Assembly (NCBI GenBank): GCA_021737785.1
Contig: JAIPDI010000003.1
Location: forward strand, 110,511 to 174,510
Source of the DNA: Deltaproteobacteria bacterium
GTDB taxonomy: Bacteria; Desulfobacterota; DSM-4660; Desulfatiglandales; Desulfatiglandaceae
Reading direction: 5' to 3'
DNA length: 64,000 nt
The notes beneath the pieces are model-generated. The model had not been told where the DNA came from. It was given only the letters and a program-made list of their open reading frames with translations, and ran no database searches. How positions within the stretch are numbered: position 1 is the first letter of the stretch; the number at the start of each line of letters is the position of its first letter. A program made the translations under genes and the position numbers. Positions 1 to 8,160 of this stretch are shown piece after piece.

Positions 1-333
1 TGCCATAGTCTCCTCACTCCCAAAGCACCCTATTAGAAACTTTACATCATCCACTTCAACTAGCTTATGAACAGCATTAGCAGCTCCCGACGCTTTCAGC
101 CCGCTATCAGCGATGTAAAGCTTCAGAGGCCTGCCTAAGATACCTCCTCCTTTATTAACCTCCTCTATTGCCAATTTTGCAGCAGCGATTTGTGTCTTTC
201 CATAGTCCCAAGTCACTGCGCCCACATACCCAATCTTGAGCGGCTCTTCCCCACAAGTTGCCCCAGTTGAGAAGCCTAAAGCAAAGCAAAAGCCCAGAGC
301 ACTTACGAACAACACCCTTAAAAATCCTTTCAT
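1..333 (-). CDS. ABC transporter substrate-binding protein, branched-chain type (N-terminal part)
   Basis: Only the first 111 codons lie in the window; the gene runs off the left edge. The ATG follows a GGAGG ribosome site. Residues 1-28 form a signal peptide (basic start, long hydrophobic core), so the protein is periplasmic. After that comes a start typical of type 1 periplasmic binding proteins of the LivJ/LivK family, with PLKIGYVGAVTWDYG followed by a helix and the GGILGRPLKLYI strand. It is the last visible gene of a catabolic operon that already has a full Liv-type transporter with its own binding protein, so it probably widens substrate range or serves a related substrate. The substrate cannot be read from this fragment. 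Confidence 0.85.
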   Translation of the reverse strand, partial: MKGFLRVLFVSALGFCFALGFSTGATCGEEPLKIGYVGAVTWDYGKTQIAAAKLAIEEVNKGGGILGRPLKLYIADSGLKASGAANAVHKLVEVDDVKFLIGCFGSEETMA

Positions 334-525
334 TTTTGACCTCCTTGCTTAACTTCGTGAGATTGTTGTCCTGTTCACATACACCGTCTCACTCATCTTT
401 TTGTCTTTTCCGTTTCACCTCCTTCCCCATCCAATCTAAGGATCAACTTCAGCAGCCTCGATTAAAACTGAATATCATGAGGTCAAATCAAATATGCTCG
501 CCTTATCCTGGCTGCTACAACTATT

Positions 526-1320
526 TCAGATTCCTCTAAATTCCGGCTTTCGCTTTTCCAAGAAGGCTGCTACGCCCTCAGCACAATCCTCTGAACCCAT
601 GAGCGCTGATATCGCACCTCTTTCGATGGATAACGCAGCATCCATATCTGAACATTCAAGAGAATAATTTATCACCATTTTGGCCATTTTGAGTGCATTC
701 GGTGCCTTCGAAGTCAATTCTGAAGCAAGCTTCATCGCCTCGTCCATTAAGGCATTCTTTTCCACAAGTTTGTATATCAAGCCCGATTCCTTTGCTTCCT
801 TTGCGCCCACCTGCTTACCGGTCATGATCCACTTTTTAGCACCTCTGGCACCAAGAGCGCGTGCAAGACGAACACATCCCCCCCAACCTGGAATTATTCC
901 AATGTTAATTTCCGGGAGTCCAAAAACAGCGCCATCTCCAGCTATAATCAAGTCACATGCCAGTGCTATTTCCAGTCCACCTGCCAGGCAATAGCCATTT
1001 ACAGCAGCAATAAGGGGCTTCTCCATAATTTCCATCAACCGATGTACCTCATATCCCGGATCACGCATGAGGTGATATCCTTTGATAGAAGATATTTCAT
1101 CGAAAATCCTGATATCAGCTCCGGCGCAGAATGCTTTTTCTCCCTTGCCGGTAATTATTATCACCTTAGACTTATTATCATCCCGAACATACCTGAGTGC
1201 CCTAAGCAATTCTTTCTCCATGTCCAAATTCAAGGCATTCAGTTTATCTGGATTGTTGAGTGTTATAGTTGTCACCCCATCCTTATTGGAAAGTAGCAAA
1301 TATTCATATTCTGTATTCAT
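526..1320 (-). CDS. Enoyl-CoA hydratase/isomerase family protein
   Basis: Crotonase-fold protein of 264 residues, the usual length. It should hydrate an alpha,beta-unsaturated acyl-CoA in beta-oxidation. Visible marks are the N-terminal TITLNNPDKLNALN strand and turn, the CoA-binding loop KAFCAGADI, the second oxyanion stretch NGYCLAGGLEIALACDL, and a C-terminal EKRKPEF tail. An in-frame ATG lies seven codons upstream, but the ATG used here has AAGGAG eight bases ahead of it, so I take this start. It lies near the end of the minus-strand catabolic operon, after an SDR gene and before a second binding-protein gene, as expected for the hydration step between the operon's acyl-CoA dehydrogenase and its SDRs. 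Its substrate is unknown. Confidence 0.9.
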   Translation of the reverse strand: MNTEYEYLLLSNKDGVTTITLNNPDKLNALNLDMEKELLRALRYVRDDNKSKVIIITGKGEKAFCAGADIRIFDEISSIKGYHLMRDPGYEVHRLMEIMEKPLIAAVNGYCLAGGLEIALACDLIIAGDGAVFGLPEINIGIIPGWGGCVRLARALGARGAKKWIMTGKQVGAKEAKESGLIYKLVEKNALMDEAMKLASELTSKAPNALKMAKMVINYSLECSDMDAALSIERGAISALMGSEDCAEGVAAFLEKRKPEFRGI

Positions 1321-1527
1321 ATCGTCCAACTCCTTAATCATATGTCCAGTAATCGCAAGAGCAGCCTTGAGAGATGGGCCAAATCAGCGTGATCTAATCC
1401 ACCTACACAACGTGTAACGGCATCAAGTGACTTATAGCCCAATCCACCTCCGTCAGTTTAAGGTACTATGGAGCATTACTTTCAAAAATGTTGATTAACA
1501 CGCCCATCCGTATCAAATTCAGTTTTC

Positions 1528-2292
1528 TTATACAAAACCATACGCAGACCAACCACCGTCTACAACGAGAGTGTGCCCCGTTATGAAATTAGCGTTATCT
1601 GAAACCAAAAACATAACAGCATTGGCTATATCTTTCGGCGTCGCGATTCGACCCAACGGGGTGCGCTTCGCAAGGGTCTTTTCATCCAAAATCCCATTTT
1701 CAACCATTTCAGCTATAAATTCTGTTTTCACGTATCCAGGCGCCACGGCATTCACCGTGATACCCCTATTCGCCCATTCAAGCGCCAGAATTTGAGTAAG
1801 CTTGATAACACCACTTTTCGCTGGACCATATGCGGTTCTTGAAGGAAAGGTGAGTATGCCTGCAATCGAGGAGATATTTACAATCCTGCCTTGCTTGCTA
1901 GAAAACATAAGGGGAGCGCAAGTCTTGCTCATTAAATATGTCCCTTTTAAATGAACATCGACGAGCCTTTCCCATATTTGCAAATCTTGTTCAATTATCG
2001 GACCTTGTTGATCTACAAGACCAGCGTTGTTAATCAACACATCGATCCGCCCCCAGCTTTTCTGAATACTGGATATCATTTTCCTAACATCGGTCTCTAC
2101 TGAGACATCTCCTGGCAATGCCATTGCATGATTCCCTGTGGTAATAATTTCAGCTACAAGTGCCTCAGCATTCTCAAAACGAATATCATTAACTCCTACA
2201 GCGTAATTCTCACTCGATAAGGATAAAGCGATTTCTTTTCCGATCCCTTGACCGGCCCCAGTTACAACTGCGATCCTAAAATGATCCATCAT
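1528..2292 (-). CDS. Short-chain dehydrogenase/reductase (SDR), paralogue A
   Basis: A classical SDR of about 254 residues. It has the NAD(P) motif TGAGQGIG near the N-terminus, NNAG in the middle, the catalytic Ser in NISSIAG, the YGPAK Tyr-Lys pair and a VNAVAPGYVKT segment. Such enzymes oxidise a 3-hydroxyacyl-CoA or a related alcohol. It is clearly paralogous to the SDR encoded at 4540-5304: both share an IIEQD element, an HLK-TY stretch, and end in VVDGG plus an AYG tail. The start is uncertain between two adjacent ATGs and an upstream TTG; no strong ribosome site decides it. The two SDRs could form a heteromer in the manner of BbsC/BbsD, which is inference. Confidence 0.88.
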   Translation of the reverse strand: MMDHFRIAVVTGAGQGIGKEIALSLSSENYAVGVNDIRFENAEALVAEIITTGNHAMALPGDVSVETDVRKMISSIQKSWGRIDVLINNAGLVDQQGPIIEQDLQIWERLVDVHLKGTYLMSKTCAPLMFSSKQGRIVNISSIAGILTFPSRTAYGPAKSGVIKLTQILALEWANRGITVNAVAPGYVKTEFIAEMVENGILDEKTLAKRTPLGRIATPKDIANAVMFLVSDNANFITGHTLVVDGGWSAYGFV

Positions 2293-2323
2293 TCTCAATC
2301 CGTCTTTTGAAATTTGATATTCT

Positions 2324-2773
2324 CTATCTTCCCCTCTCGGGAGATACCCCTTTTAATATATAGCTATAATAAATGTAAATCCTTCGTTCCTTGAAATACC
2401 AGATACCATAATCTTTGACCAACATGTCATCGTAACGACCGAATGTAATGATCGGCTCGTTTGTGTTGATTTTGATGGAATCAGCATCAAGATAACTGAC
2501 CGAAATCGCACTATCATCCTCGATAGATATGAAAGGAGATTGAACTTTATGTCGTAAAAACTTTAAACGTGCTTGTACCCTATTTTTATAATTGGTATAC
2601 CAGGCGAGAATAGCCTTCCAACCCTCATATCGATTTTCGCCTTCATAAATCGGGAAAAGGACGGCCGTAGGATGAAACAGCTCCACCAATTCATCAACCG
2701 TTCCCCTATCCAGAACATGGCAGTATCTATTTAATAGCTGCTCTATCGCTAGAATATCTTCAATCGGTATCAC
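2324..2773 (-). CDS. NTF2/SnoaL-like protein
   Basis: A 149-residue protein with the pattern of the SnoaL-like/NTF2 cone fold: an N-terminal helix containing AIEQLLNRYCHVLDRG, then DELVELFHPTAVLFP, a KAILAWY helix and a run of C-terminal strands. Family members are small dehydratases, isomerases, hydrolases or the beta subunits of ring-hydroxylating dioxygenases. In this operon it may act as a lyase, isomerase or binding partner on a CoA thioester; the sequence does not say which. The start codon is a GTG without a clear ribosome site, so translation may be coupled to the upstream DUF35 gene 70 bases away. Confidence 0.75.
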   Translation of the reverse strand: MIPIEDILAIEQLLNRYCHVLDRGTVDELVELFHPTAVLFPIYEGENRYEGWKAILAWYTNYKNRVQARLKFLRHKVQSPFISIEDDSAISVSYLDADSIKINTNEPIITFGRYDDMLVKDYGIWYFKERRIYIYYSYILKGVSPERGR

Positions 2774-2809
2774 TGTTTCAAATTACTGAATAAACTAGAG
2801 TGAACATGC

Positions 2810-2826
2810 CTCCGGCAAAGCCGGAG
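2810..2826. repeat. Short intercistronic hairpin
   Basis: CTCCGGC, a three-base AAA loop, then GCCGGAG: a perfect 7-bp stem between the DUF35 and NTF2-like genes. There is no T-run on either side, so it is more likely an RNA-stabilising or processing hairpin inside the operon transcript than a terminator. Confidence 0.6.
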
Positions 2827-2843
2827 TCTACCTAATATTAAAT

Positions 2844-3257
2844 CTAGAACCCTACAGGTCTAAATCTGGGGAACGTAAAATCGTCAGTTACCTGATCAAA
2901 AACAACTTCTACATCCATATCACATCGAACTTTTTCAGGATCGCACTCCACTACATTACTCATCATCCGAACTCCTTCATCAAGCTCGATAACACCGATG
3001 ATGTAAGGTACGTCATCAGAAAATTCTGTTGGTTGATAAGAGTACACAACAGTAAATGAATAAATCTTTCCTTTGCCCCTGGCCTCTACCCAACTCAGTT
3101 CTTGAGATAAGCAGAAAGGACAAAACAATTTGGGATAAAAAATATATTTCTCACACTCCCTACATCTCTGGACCAAAAGTTTCTTTTCCTTGCAACCTTG
3201 CCAAAATGGCATGCTCCAAGGCGTTGGCTTAGGTAGAGGCTTTTTATAATCTCTCAT
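2844..3257 (-). CDS. DUF35 Zn-ribbon/OB-fold protein, partner of the adjacent thiolase-fold protein
   Basis: A 137-residue protein with the DUF35 layout. An N-terminal helix carries PFWQG, then comes a rubredoxin-like zinc site with C32-x2-C35 and C46-x2-C49, then an OB-fold (GKIYSFTVVY, YIIGVIELDEG) and the C-terminal FPRFRP. DUF35 proteins bind thiolase-superfamily partners, as in BbsA with BbsB of anaerobic toluene degradation or the DUF35 domain of ChsH2 with the Ltp2 aldolase. The gene overlaps the end of the thiolase-like gene by four bases (ATGA), so translation is coupled and a 1:1 complex is likely. It has no catalytic residues of its own that I recognise. Confidence 0.92.
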   Translation of the reverse strand: MRDYKKPLPKPTPWSMPFWQGCKEKKLLVQRCRECEKYIFYPKLFCPFCLSQELSWVEARGKGKIYSFTVVYSYQPTEFSDDVPYIIGVIELDEGVRMMSNVVECDPEKVRCDMDVEVVFDQVTDDFTFPRFRPVGF

Positions 3258-4438
3258 GGCACTTCCCTCCCTAGAATGACAATGTGTGAATCCATAAACG
3301 TCCCACCGAGCGACGATTCTACGGCAATTTTTGCATCTTCTACTTGTCGTTCACCTGCCTTACCCATAAGCTGCCTGAAGGCTTCCACCAGTACGGCGAC
3401 CCCACCCCCTGCAGCAGTATGTCCTTGACCCAGCATGCCTCCGTTCGTCGTCATCGGCAATTTTCCCCCGGGCCACGTATTCCCATCATAAACAAAGGCA
3501 CCGGCTTCCCCCCTTCTACAAAGTCCTAATCCCTCCAAAGTGATAAGCGGAAAAATTGGATATCCATCATACAGCTCAGCTATGTCAATATCTTCCGGAC
3601 CAACCCCAGCCATTTGATAAGCGTCATGTGAAGCTTCATAAAAACCGAGCCTTGTAAGATCCACATCCTGAGAAATGGAATAGTGGCATACTCTTGAACC
3701 GAAACCTAAAGGATATACAGGTGGGTTCTTGAGGTCTTTGGCCCTATCAGCAGAAGTCACGATAAATGCAGCGCCTCCATCGGCAAGTACATTACCTTCC
3801 TTCGTGGTGAAGGGTGTGGCAACCATTTTTGCATCGAGCACTTCGTCAACAGTCAGTTCTCTTCGAAGCATTGCGTTAGGATTCAGCGCCGCCCATTTTC
3901 TCATGGAAACTACAACTGAGGCTAACTCTTCAGCCGTTGCGCCAGTCTCATGCATATATCTGGTAGCGAAGAGGCTTCCCGTACCTGCCATAAAGAATCC
4001 ATATGGAGTTTCCCATTCGTCCGGGATTCCAAACGTTGCAAATAAGTTGATCATCTCCTGGACTGGAGCTGAACCGGTTTTATCAGATTGAACACAAAGA
4101 ATGACTTCAGCGAGACCCGAATTTATCAAACCACAGGCTGTCTTAAGCATCGCCGAACTACTCGATCCCCCCGCAAAGACCTGAAAATTGTTATGGGCCT
4201 TGTTCAGCAACCCCAACTCCTCCACCAGTTTCGAGAAAATCATATCCGTGTTATATCTTCTATCGAAAAATGTTCCCGTGGGAATAATGGTATCAATCTC
4301 ATCTTTTTCGATCCCACAATCAAGAATTGCTCCTCTACAGGCCTCAAGGGCGTTTTGCAAACAAGGCCGATCCGGAAACTTGCCAGTCGGCACCTCCCCT
4401 ATTCCTACAACTGCAACTTTGCCTTTAAATGAATTCAT
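3254..4438 (-). CDS. Thiolase-superfamily protein (SCP-x/lipid-transfer type) lacking the nucleophilic Cys
   Basis: A 394-residue thiolase fold of the SCP-x/Ltp type, with a good AAGGAGG site before the ATG. Where thiolases carry the N-terminal nucleophilic Cys (usual DxACxS context), this protein reads VFAGGSSSSAM (GGSSSSA at residues 90-96). The later signature AELYDGYP with Y290 and Y293, LEGLGLCRRGE, and H340 in GQGHT are kept. Family knowledge: Ltp2-type enzymes also lack this Cys and, with a DUF35 partner, catalyse retro-aldol cleavage of a beta-hydroxyacyl-CoA rather than thiolysis. The immediate DUF35 neighbour fits that. A true thiolase related to BbsB is the alternative; I favour an aldolase-like or Cys-independent C-C cleavage. 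Confidence 0.85.
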   Translation of the reverse strand: MNSFKGKVAVVGIGEVPTGKFPDRPCLQNALEACRGAILDCGIEKDEIDTIIPTGTFFDRRYNTDMIFSKLVEELGLLNKAHNNFQVFAGGSSSSAMLKTACGLINSGLAEVILCVQSDKTGSAPVQEMINLFATFGIPDEWETPYGFFMAGTGSLFATRYMHETGATAEELASVVVSMRKWAALNPNAMLRRELTVDEVLDAKMVATPFTTKEGNVLADGGAAFIVTSADRAKDLKNPPVYPLGFGSRVCHYSISQDVDLTRLGFYEASHDAYQMAGVGPEDIDIAELYDGYPIFPLITLEGLGLCRRGEAGAFVYDGNTWPGGKLPMTTNGGMLGQGHTAAGGGVAVLVEAFRQLMGKAGERQVEDAKIAVESSLGGTFMDSHIVILGREVP

Positions 4439-4539
4439 ATTTTCCTCCTTATTACTTCATTTTTAAATAATTAGTAGCGAAAGAGCTGATCCTAACCACA
4501 GCCTGAATCCTTAATGCGATTCTCGTGCCATTTTGTGGT

Positions 4540-5304
4540 TCAAATATAACCATATGCAGTAAATCCACCGTCAACAACAATCGTTTGTCCGGTAATGTAG
4601 TTTGCAGTATCTGAGCACAAAAATAAGACGATATCGGCGATTTCTTCAGGAGTTCCAAGCCTTTTCATAGGTATCCTATTACATATTTCCTTCTGATTCA
4701 TTTTTCCCTGACGAATGAAGTTATCAACCATTTCCGTCTGAATATAGCCAGGCGCAACGGCATTGACATTAATGTTGGCGGAAGCCCATTCTAATGCAAG
4801 GACTTTTGTCAGCATAATAATTGCACTTTTTGCCGTTCCGTAGCCCGTCCGCATAGGGAAGCCGTTCAACCCTGCAATAGACGACATATTGATAATTCTC
4901 CCAAAACCGATCTTTAACATAGTCTTGGCAATTTCTTTGCTGCATATATAGGTCGCCTTCAGGTGTATATCCATCAATCTCTGCCATTTATCAGTATCTT
5001 GTTCGATAATAGGAACTAATTGCTCAGATATACCGGCGTTATTGACAAGATAGTCGACATGTCCCCATCGGCTGATGACCCGATCTATCATGGATCTTAT
5101 TTCATTCTCAAAACCGATATCGGCCTGAAAGCTTAACGCTATTCCACCCTGCTGACTTATCTCATTAACCACATATTGCGCTGCCTGTTCATCAATATCA
5201 TTCACCGCGACTTTGATCTTTTGCCGTGCCATCAATTGACACACAGCCTTCCCGATACCGTTCCCTCCTCCTGTTACAAGCGCAACTTTATCCCTTTTTG
5301 ACAT
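4540..5304 (-). CDS. Short-chain dehydrogenase/reductase (SDR), paralogue B
   Basis: A 254-residue classical SDR with TGGGNGIG for the dinucleotide, NNAG, the Ser in NMSSIAG, the YGTAK Tyr-Lys pair and VNAVAPGY. It is the sister of the SDR encoded at 1528-2292 and lies on the other side of the thiolase-like/DUF35/NTF2 genes in the same operon. Both copies keep all catalytic residues, unlike a pair in which one subunit is inactive. The likely role is oxidation of a hydroxyacyl-CoA intermediate before or after C-C cleavage. The ATG is preceded by a modest CGGGA site. Confidence 0.88.
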   Translation of the reverse strand: MSKRDKVALVTGGGNGIGKAVCQLMARQKIKVAVNDIDEQAAQYVVNEISQQGGIALSFQADIGFENEIRSMIDRVISRWGHVDYLVNNAGISEQLVPIIEQDTDKWQRLMDIHLKATYICSKEIAKTMLKIGFGRIINMSSIAGLNGFPMRTGYGTAKSAIIMLTKVLALEWASANINVNAVAPGYIQTEMVDNFIRQGKMNQKEICNRIPMKRLGTPEEIADIVLFLCSDTANYITGQTIVVDGGFTAYGYI

Positions 5305-5354
5305 TTCATTTTCCCGTTATCTCATCAAGAATATTGTCAAGTTTACGTCGCTCG

Positions 5355-5370
5355 GGCTTCTGAAGAAGCC
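5355..5370. repeat. Short inverted repeat between livF and SDR B
   Basis: GGCTTC, TGAA loop, GAAGCC: a 6-bp stem in the roughly 100-base spacer that separates the transporter genes from the downstream catabolic genes. No T-run follows, so I read it as a weak intra-operon hairpin. Confidence 0.4.
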
Positions 5371-5407
5371 GGATCTCGCTTACTGCAAATCAAAATGACA
5401 CAGAACT

Positions 5408-6103
5408 TTAGACTTCAAGCCATTCTTTGCGAACACTTGCATTTGCCCTAAAATCTTCAGCCGTGCCTTCGAACACGATATTCCCGTGGCCCATGACCAA
5501 AAGACGTTGTGATATCTTGAGAGCAATCGCCAGTTTTTGCTCAACAAGCAAAATCGATACACCCCTTGCCTTGATCTCTTCAAGCATCCTCGCCAGGAGA
5601 CTGATAACTTTGGGAGCTAATCCTTCGGTTGGCTCATCAATCATAATTAAATCGGGATCCCCCAAGAGGGACCTACATAACGTAAGCATCTGCTGTTCTC
5701 CTCCCGATAGCTTTCCGGCACAAACACCGGCGCGTTTTTCCAGAATGGGAAAAACCTCGAACATGTCATCCATTGTCCAGCGGCTTAATTTTTTTCCAGT
5801 TTTAATTCCCATCATTAAATTTTGCTCAACAGTAAGATTGCTAAAGATGTCGCGATTTTCTGGAACATACCCGAGACCTTTGTGTACGATTTCGTATGGT
5901 TTGAGTCCTGCTATTGATTCACCTTTAAAGGAGATTGAGCCTGCGGGATCAATCTCACCAATGATCGTCTTGAGCGTCGTTGATTTGCCGACCCCATTGC
6001 GGCCCAGGAGGCTGACAATTTCGCTCGTTTGAATATCAAAACTGACATCAAATAGGATATGGCTTTTTCCATAATAGCTATTCAGATTTTCTACTTTCAG
6101 CAT
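5408..6103 (-). CDS. livF: Branched-chain-type ABC transporter ATPase LivF
   Basis: A 231-residue ATPase from the ATG used here; a GTG three codons upstream is possible. It has Walker A GRNGVGKST, the signature LSGGEQQ, and Walker B with MIDEPTEGLAP. The short form and the EGLAP pattern are typical of LivF, the second ATPase of high-affinity amphipathic amino acid (HAAT) importers. It acts at the inner membrane with LivG on LivH/LivM. In anaerobes such importers often take up aromatic or dicarboxylic acids rather than amino acids, and its position inside an acyl-CoA degradation operon points the same way. Confidence 0.93.
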   Translation of the reverse strand: MLKVENLNSYYGKSHILFDVSFDIQTSEIVSLLGRNGVGKSTTLKTIIGEIDPAGSISFKGESIAGLKPYEIVHKGLGYVPENRDIFSNLTVEQNLMMGIKTGKKLSRWTMDDMFEVFPILEKRAGVCAGKLSGGEQQMLTLCRSLLGDPDLIMIDEPTEGLAPKVISLLARMLEEIKARGVSILLVEQKLAIALKISQRLLVMGHGNIVFEGTAEDFRANASVRKEWLEV

Positions 6104-6161
6104 CGTATCCACTACTATACTCGTAAACCTCTTCGAATTTTCTATTAACTAATTAACTATA

Positions 6162-6926
6162 TTAGTCCCTATTCGCCTCTTCAAGACTTCCAAGATAAGC
6201 CGCTTGAACTCGCTTATTTTCCTTGATCATGCGCGGTTCATCCGTAGCGATAATATGGCCATAAACCAATACGGAAATATGATTTGAAATGGCGAAGACA
6301 ACATCCATGTTATGCTCGACAAAAACAAGGGTTTTACCCTTCATAGTTTTTTGTATTAAAGCGATCATTTCCGTGGTTTCCTGCCTACTCAATCCTGCTG
6401 TCGGCTCATCAAGAAGAATGACCTCAGCGCCGCTACCTATTGTAATTCCAATTTCCAAAAGGCGCTGCTCTGCATACGATAAGGTACCTGCGATAATGTT
6501 CCTCCGCTCAGTCATACCGATCTGCTCAAGGATTTGTTCGGCACGATCTCGAACATGTTTCAGTGAATTGACGGTCTTCCAAAAGGCGTATTTCTCCCCA
6601 AGTACCCACAATAGGGAACACCTAATATTCTCAAATACGCTCATTTCTCTGAAAATGTTTGTGATCTGAAAACTTCGGCTTAACCCTTTCCTGTTGATTT
6701 CAAATGGCCTGAGCCGGGCGATCTCCTCCCCTTTGAATTTGATACTCCCAGATGTCGGCTTGTATATACCGGTAATGAGGTTGAAGAGGGTAGACTTGCC
6801 AGCGCCATTAGGACCGATTATGGAATGGAATTCCCCTTTCCTTACGGAAAGTTTACAATCAACGATGACCTTTGTCTTACCGAAGCTCTTACTCAGTCCC
6901 TCTATATTCAGAATCAATTTATTCAC
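6162..6926 (-). CDS. livG: Branched-chain-type ABC transporter ATPase LivG
   Basis: A 254-residue ATPase with Walker A GPNGAGKST, the LivG-style signature LSYAEQR and Walker B LLDEPTAGLS, followed by a VEHNMD switch histidine. The C-terminal VQAAYLG motif is also typical of LivG. Its ATG has CAGGTGA ahead of it and lies inside the end of livM (8-base overlap), so the two are translationally coupled. It forms the ATPase pair with LivF. Confidence 0.94.
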   Translation of the reverse strand: MNKLILNIEGLSKSFGKTKVIVDCKLSVRKGEFHSIIGPNGAGKSTLFNLITGIYKPTSGSIKFKGEEIARLRPFEINRKGLSRSFQITNIFREMSVFENIRCSLLWVLGEKYAFWKTVNSLKHVRDRAEQILEQIGMTERRNIIAGTLSYAEQRLLEIGITIGSGAEVILLDEPTAGLSRQETTEMIALIQKTMKGKTLVFVEHNMDVVFAISNHISVLVYGHIIATDEPRMIKENKRVQAAYLGSLEEANRD

Positions 6927-8160
6927 CTGATTCCATTTCTATTGAAACCTGACTCCATTTTCTCTTAACGATTGCTAGGCTCTTCATAAATAGAAATCCC
7001 CCAGCCAATAGACCAAAAATGGGGACACCCCATGTGAGAAATCCACTCACGTCAAGTGTTATGCCAGAAATGGTGATAATCGGGTCGGAATAACCTGTTG
7101 AAGACCAGCGGTAGATTATCTCGATGAGGGCCACACCTGATAAGATCAATAAGAGACAGGGCAACAGCGACAAAGTATATGCCGGAATGATCCTGTGCAA
7201 GAGCTTCCCCTGCCAGAGAGGTTTGTGAATCATGAAAATCCCTGCAATACCCGTTGGAGCGAAAAGTACCATCAGCAGAAAAAGGAATCCGACATAAAAG
7301 AGCCAGGCCGCTGTAAATGCGCTCAAATAATAGCCCAGAAAAGTCACAAGAACTGCGCCAAATATCGGTCCGAAGAAATATTTTGAACCACCGATGAACA
7401 CCATAAAAAGCACAAAAGCCGATTCATGTATTCCAACCTTTTCATAGGACACGACTTCCCAGCTAATTGCGTAAAGCCCCCCTGCCAGCCCGGCAAAAAA
7501 ACCAGAAGCCATCATAGCGAGACCACGAACCCTTAATGGATTATAACCGATAAATTCTGAGCGCTGAGGATTGTCTCGTACGGTATTCAAAATCCTCCCA
7601 AGAGGCGTATGCGTAAACGCGTACATCAAAACAATGCAGATAAATACCCAGATAGCAATTAAATAATAGACTTGGACTTGGGAACCGAATGAAAAAACAA
7701 AAAATGCCTCTCGCATAGCGGATATCCCTGTTTCGCTCCCAAAAAAACCAGAGAACATCAAGGCACTTGAAGCGATAAGTTCATTGATCCCCATGGTAAT
7801 CATTGCGAATGTTGCTCCTGCCCGCCTCGTTGCTATTAATCCGACAATAGTGCCCAAAATCAGACCACTGAACGCGCCGACCAGCGGGAGTAGCGGTGTG
7901 GGAACTGAAAATTGACCGGCATTACCGAGGGCCATGGCATGAATCGTAAAAAAGGCACCAAGACCGAAGAACACGGCATGACCAAATGACAATAATCCGC
8001 ATTCGCCAAGAAGAATATTGTAAGAAAGTGCAAAAACAATAGCGATGCCCATCTGGTTGATCAGAGACAACGACATATCTGATCTAAAATAGAAGGGAAC
8101 CACGGCCATCAATGCCGCCATAATGAGCCAGACTTTATATTTGAAAAACAAATCCATCAT
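6919..8160 (-). CDS. livM: Branched-chain-type ABC transporter permease LivM
   Basis: A 413-residue integral membrane permease, longer than many LivM proteins of about 320-360 residues because of an extra C-terminal hydrophobic stretch after about residue 330. Visible family features are NQMGIAIVFALSYNILLGECGLLSFGH, shown here in shorter parts as ALSYNILLG and GLLSFGHAVFFGLGAF, and the GRILNTVRDNPQRSEFIGYN loop that contacts the ATPases. Its start overlaps the livH stop by four bases. The C-terminal extension adds two to three probable membrane segments whose role is unknown. Confidence 0.92.
   Translation of the reverse strand: MMDLFFKYKVWLIMAALMAVVPFYFRSDMSLSLINQMGIAIVFALSYNILLGECGLLSFGHAVFFGLGAFFTIHAMALGNAGQFSVPTPLLPLVGAFSGLILGTIVGLIATRRAGATFAMITMGINELIASSALMFSGFFGSETGISAMREAFFVFSFGSQVQVYYLIAIWVFICIVLMYAFTHTPLGRILNTVRDNPQRSEFIGYNPLRVRGLAMMASGFFAGLAGGLYAISWEVVSYEKVGIHESAFVLFMVFIGGSKYFFGPIFGAVLVTFLGYYLSAFTAAWLFYVGFLFLLMVLFAPTGIAGIFMIHKPLWQGKLLHRIIPAYTLSLLPCLLLILSGVALIEIIYRWSSTGYSDPIITISGITLDVSGFLTWGVPIFGLLAGGFLFMKSLAIVKRKWSQVSIEMESGE

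Noticed and set aside
3254..4438. Labelling the first-operon thiolase-like gene as acetyl-CoA acetyltransferase
   Set aside because: It lacks the nucleophilic Cys that this activity needs, and its partner is a DUF35 protein.
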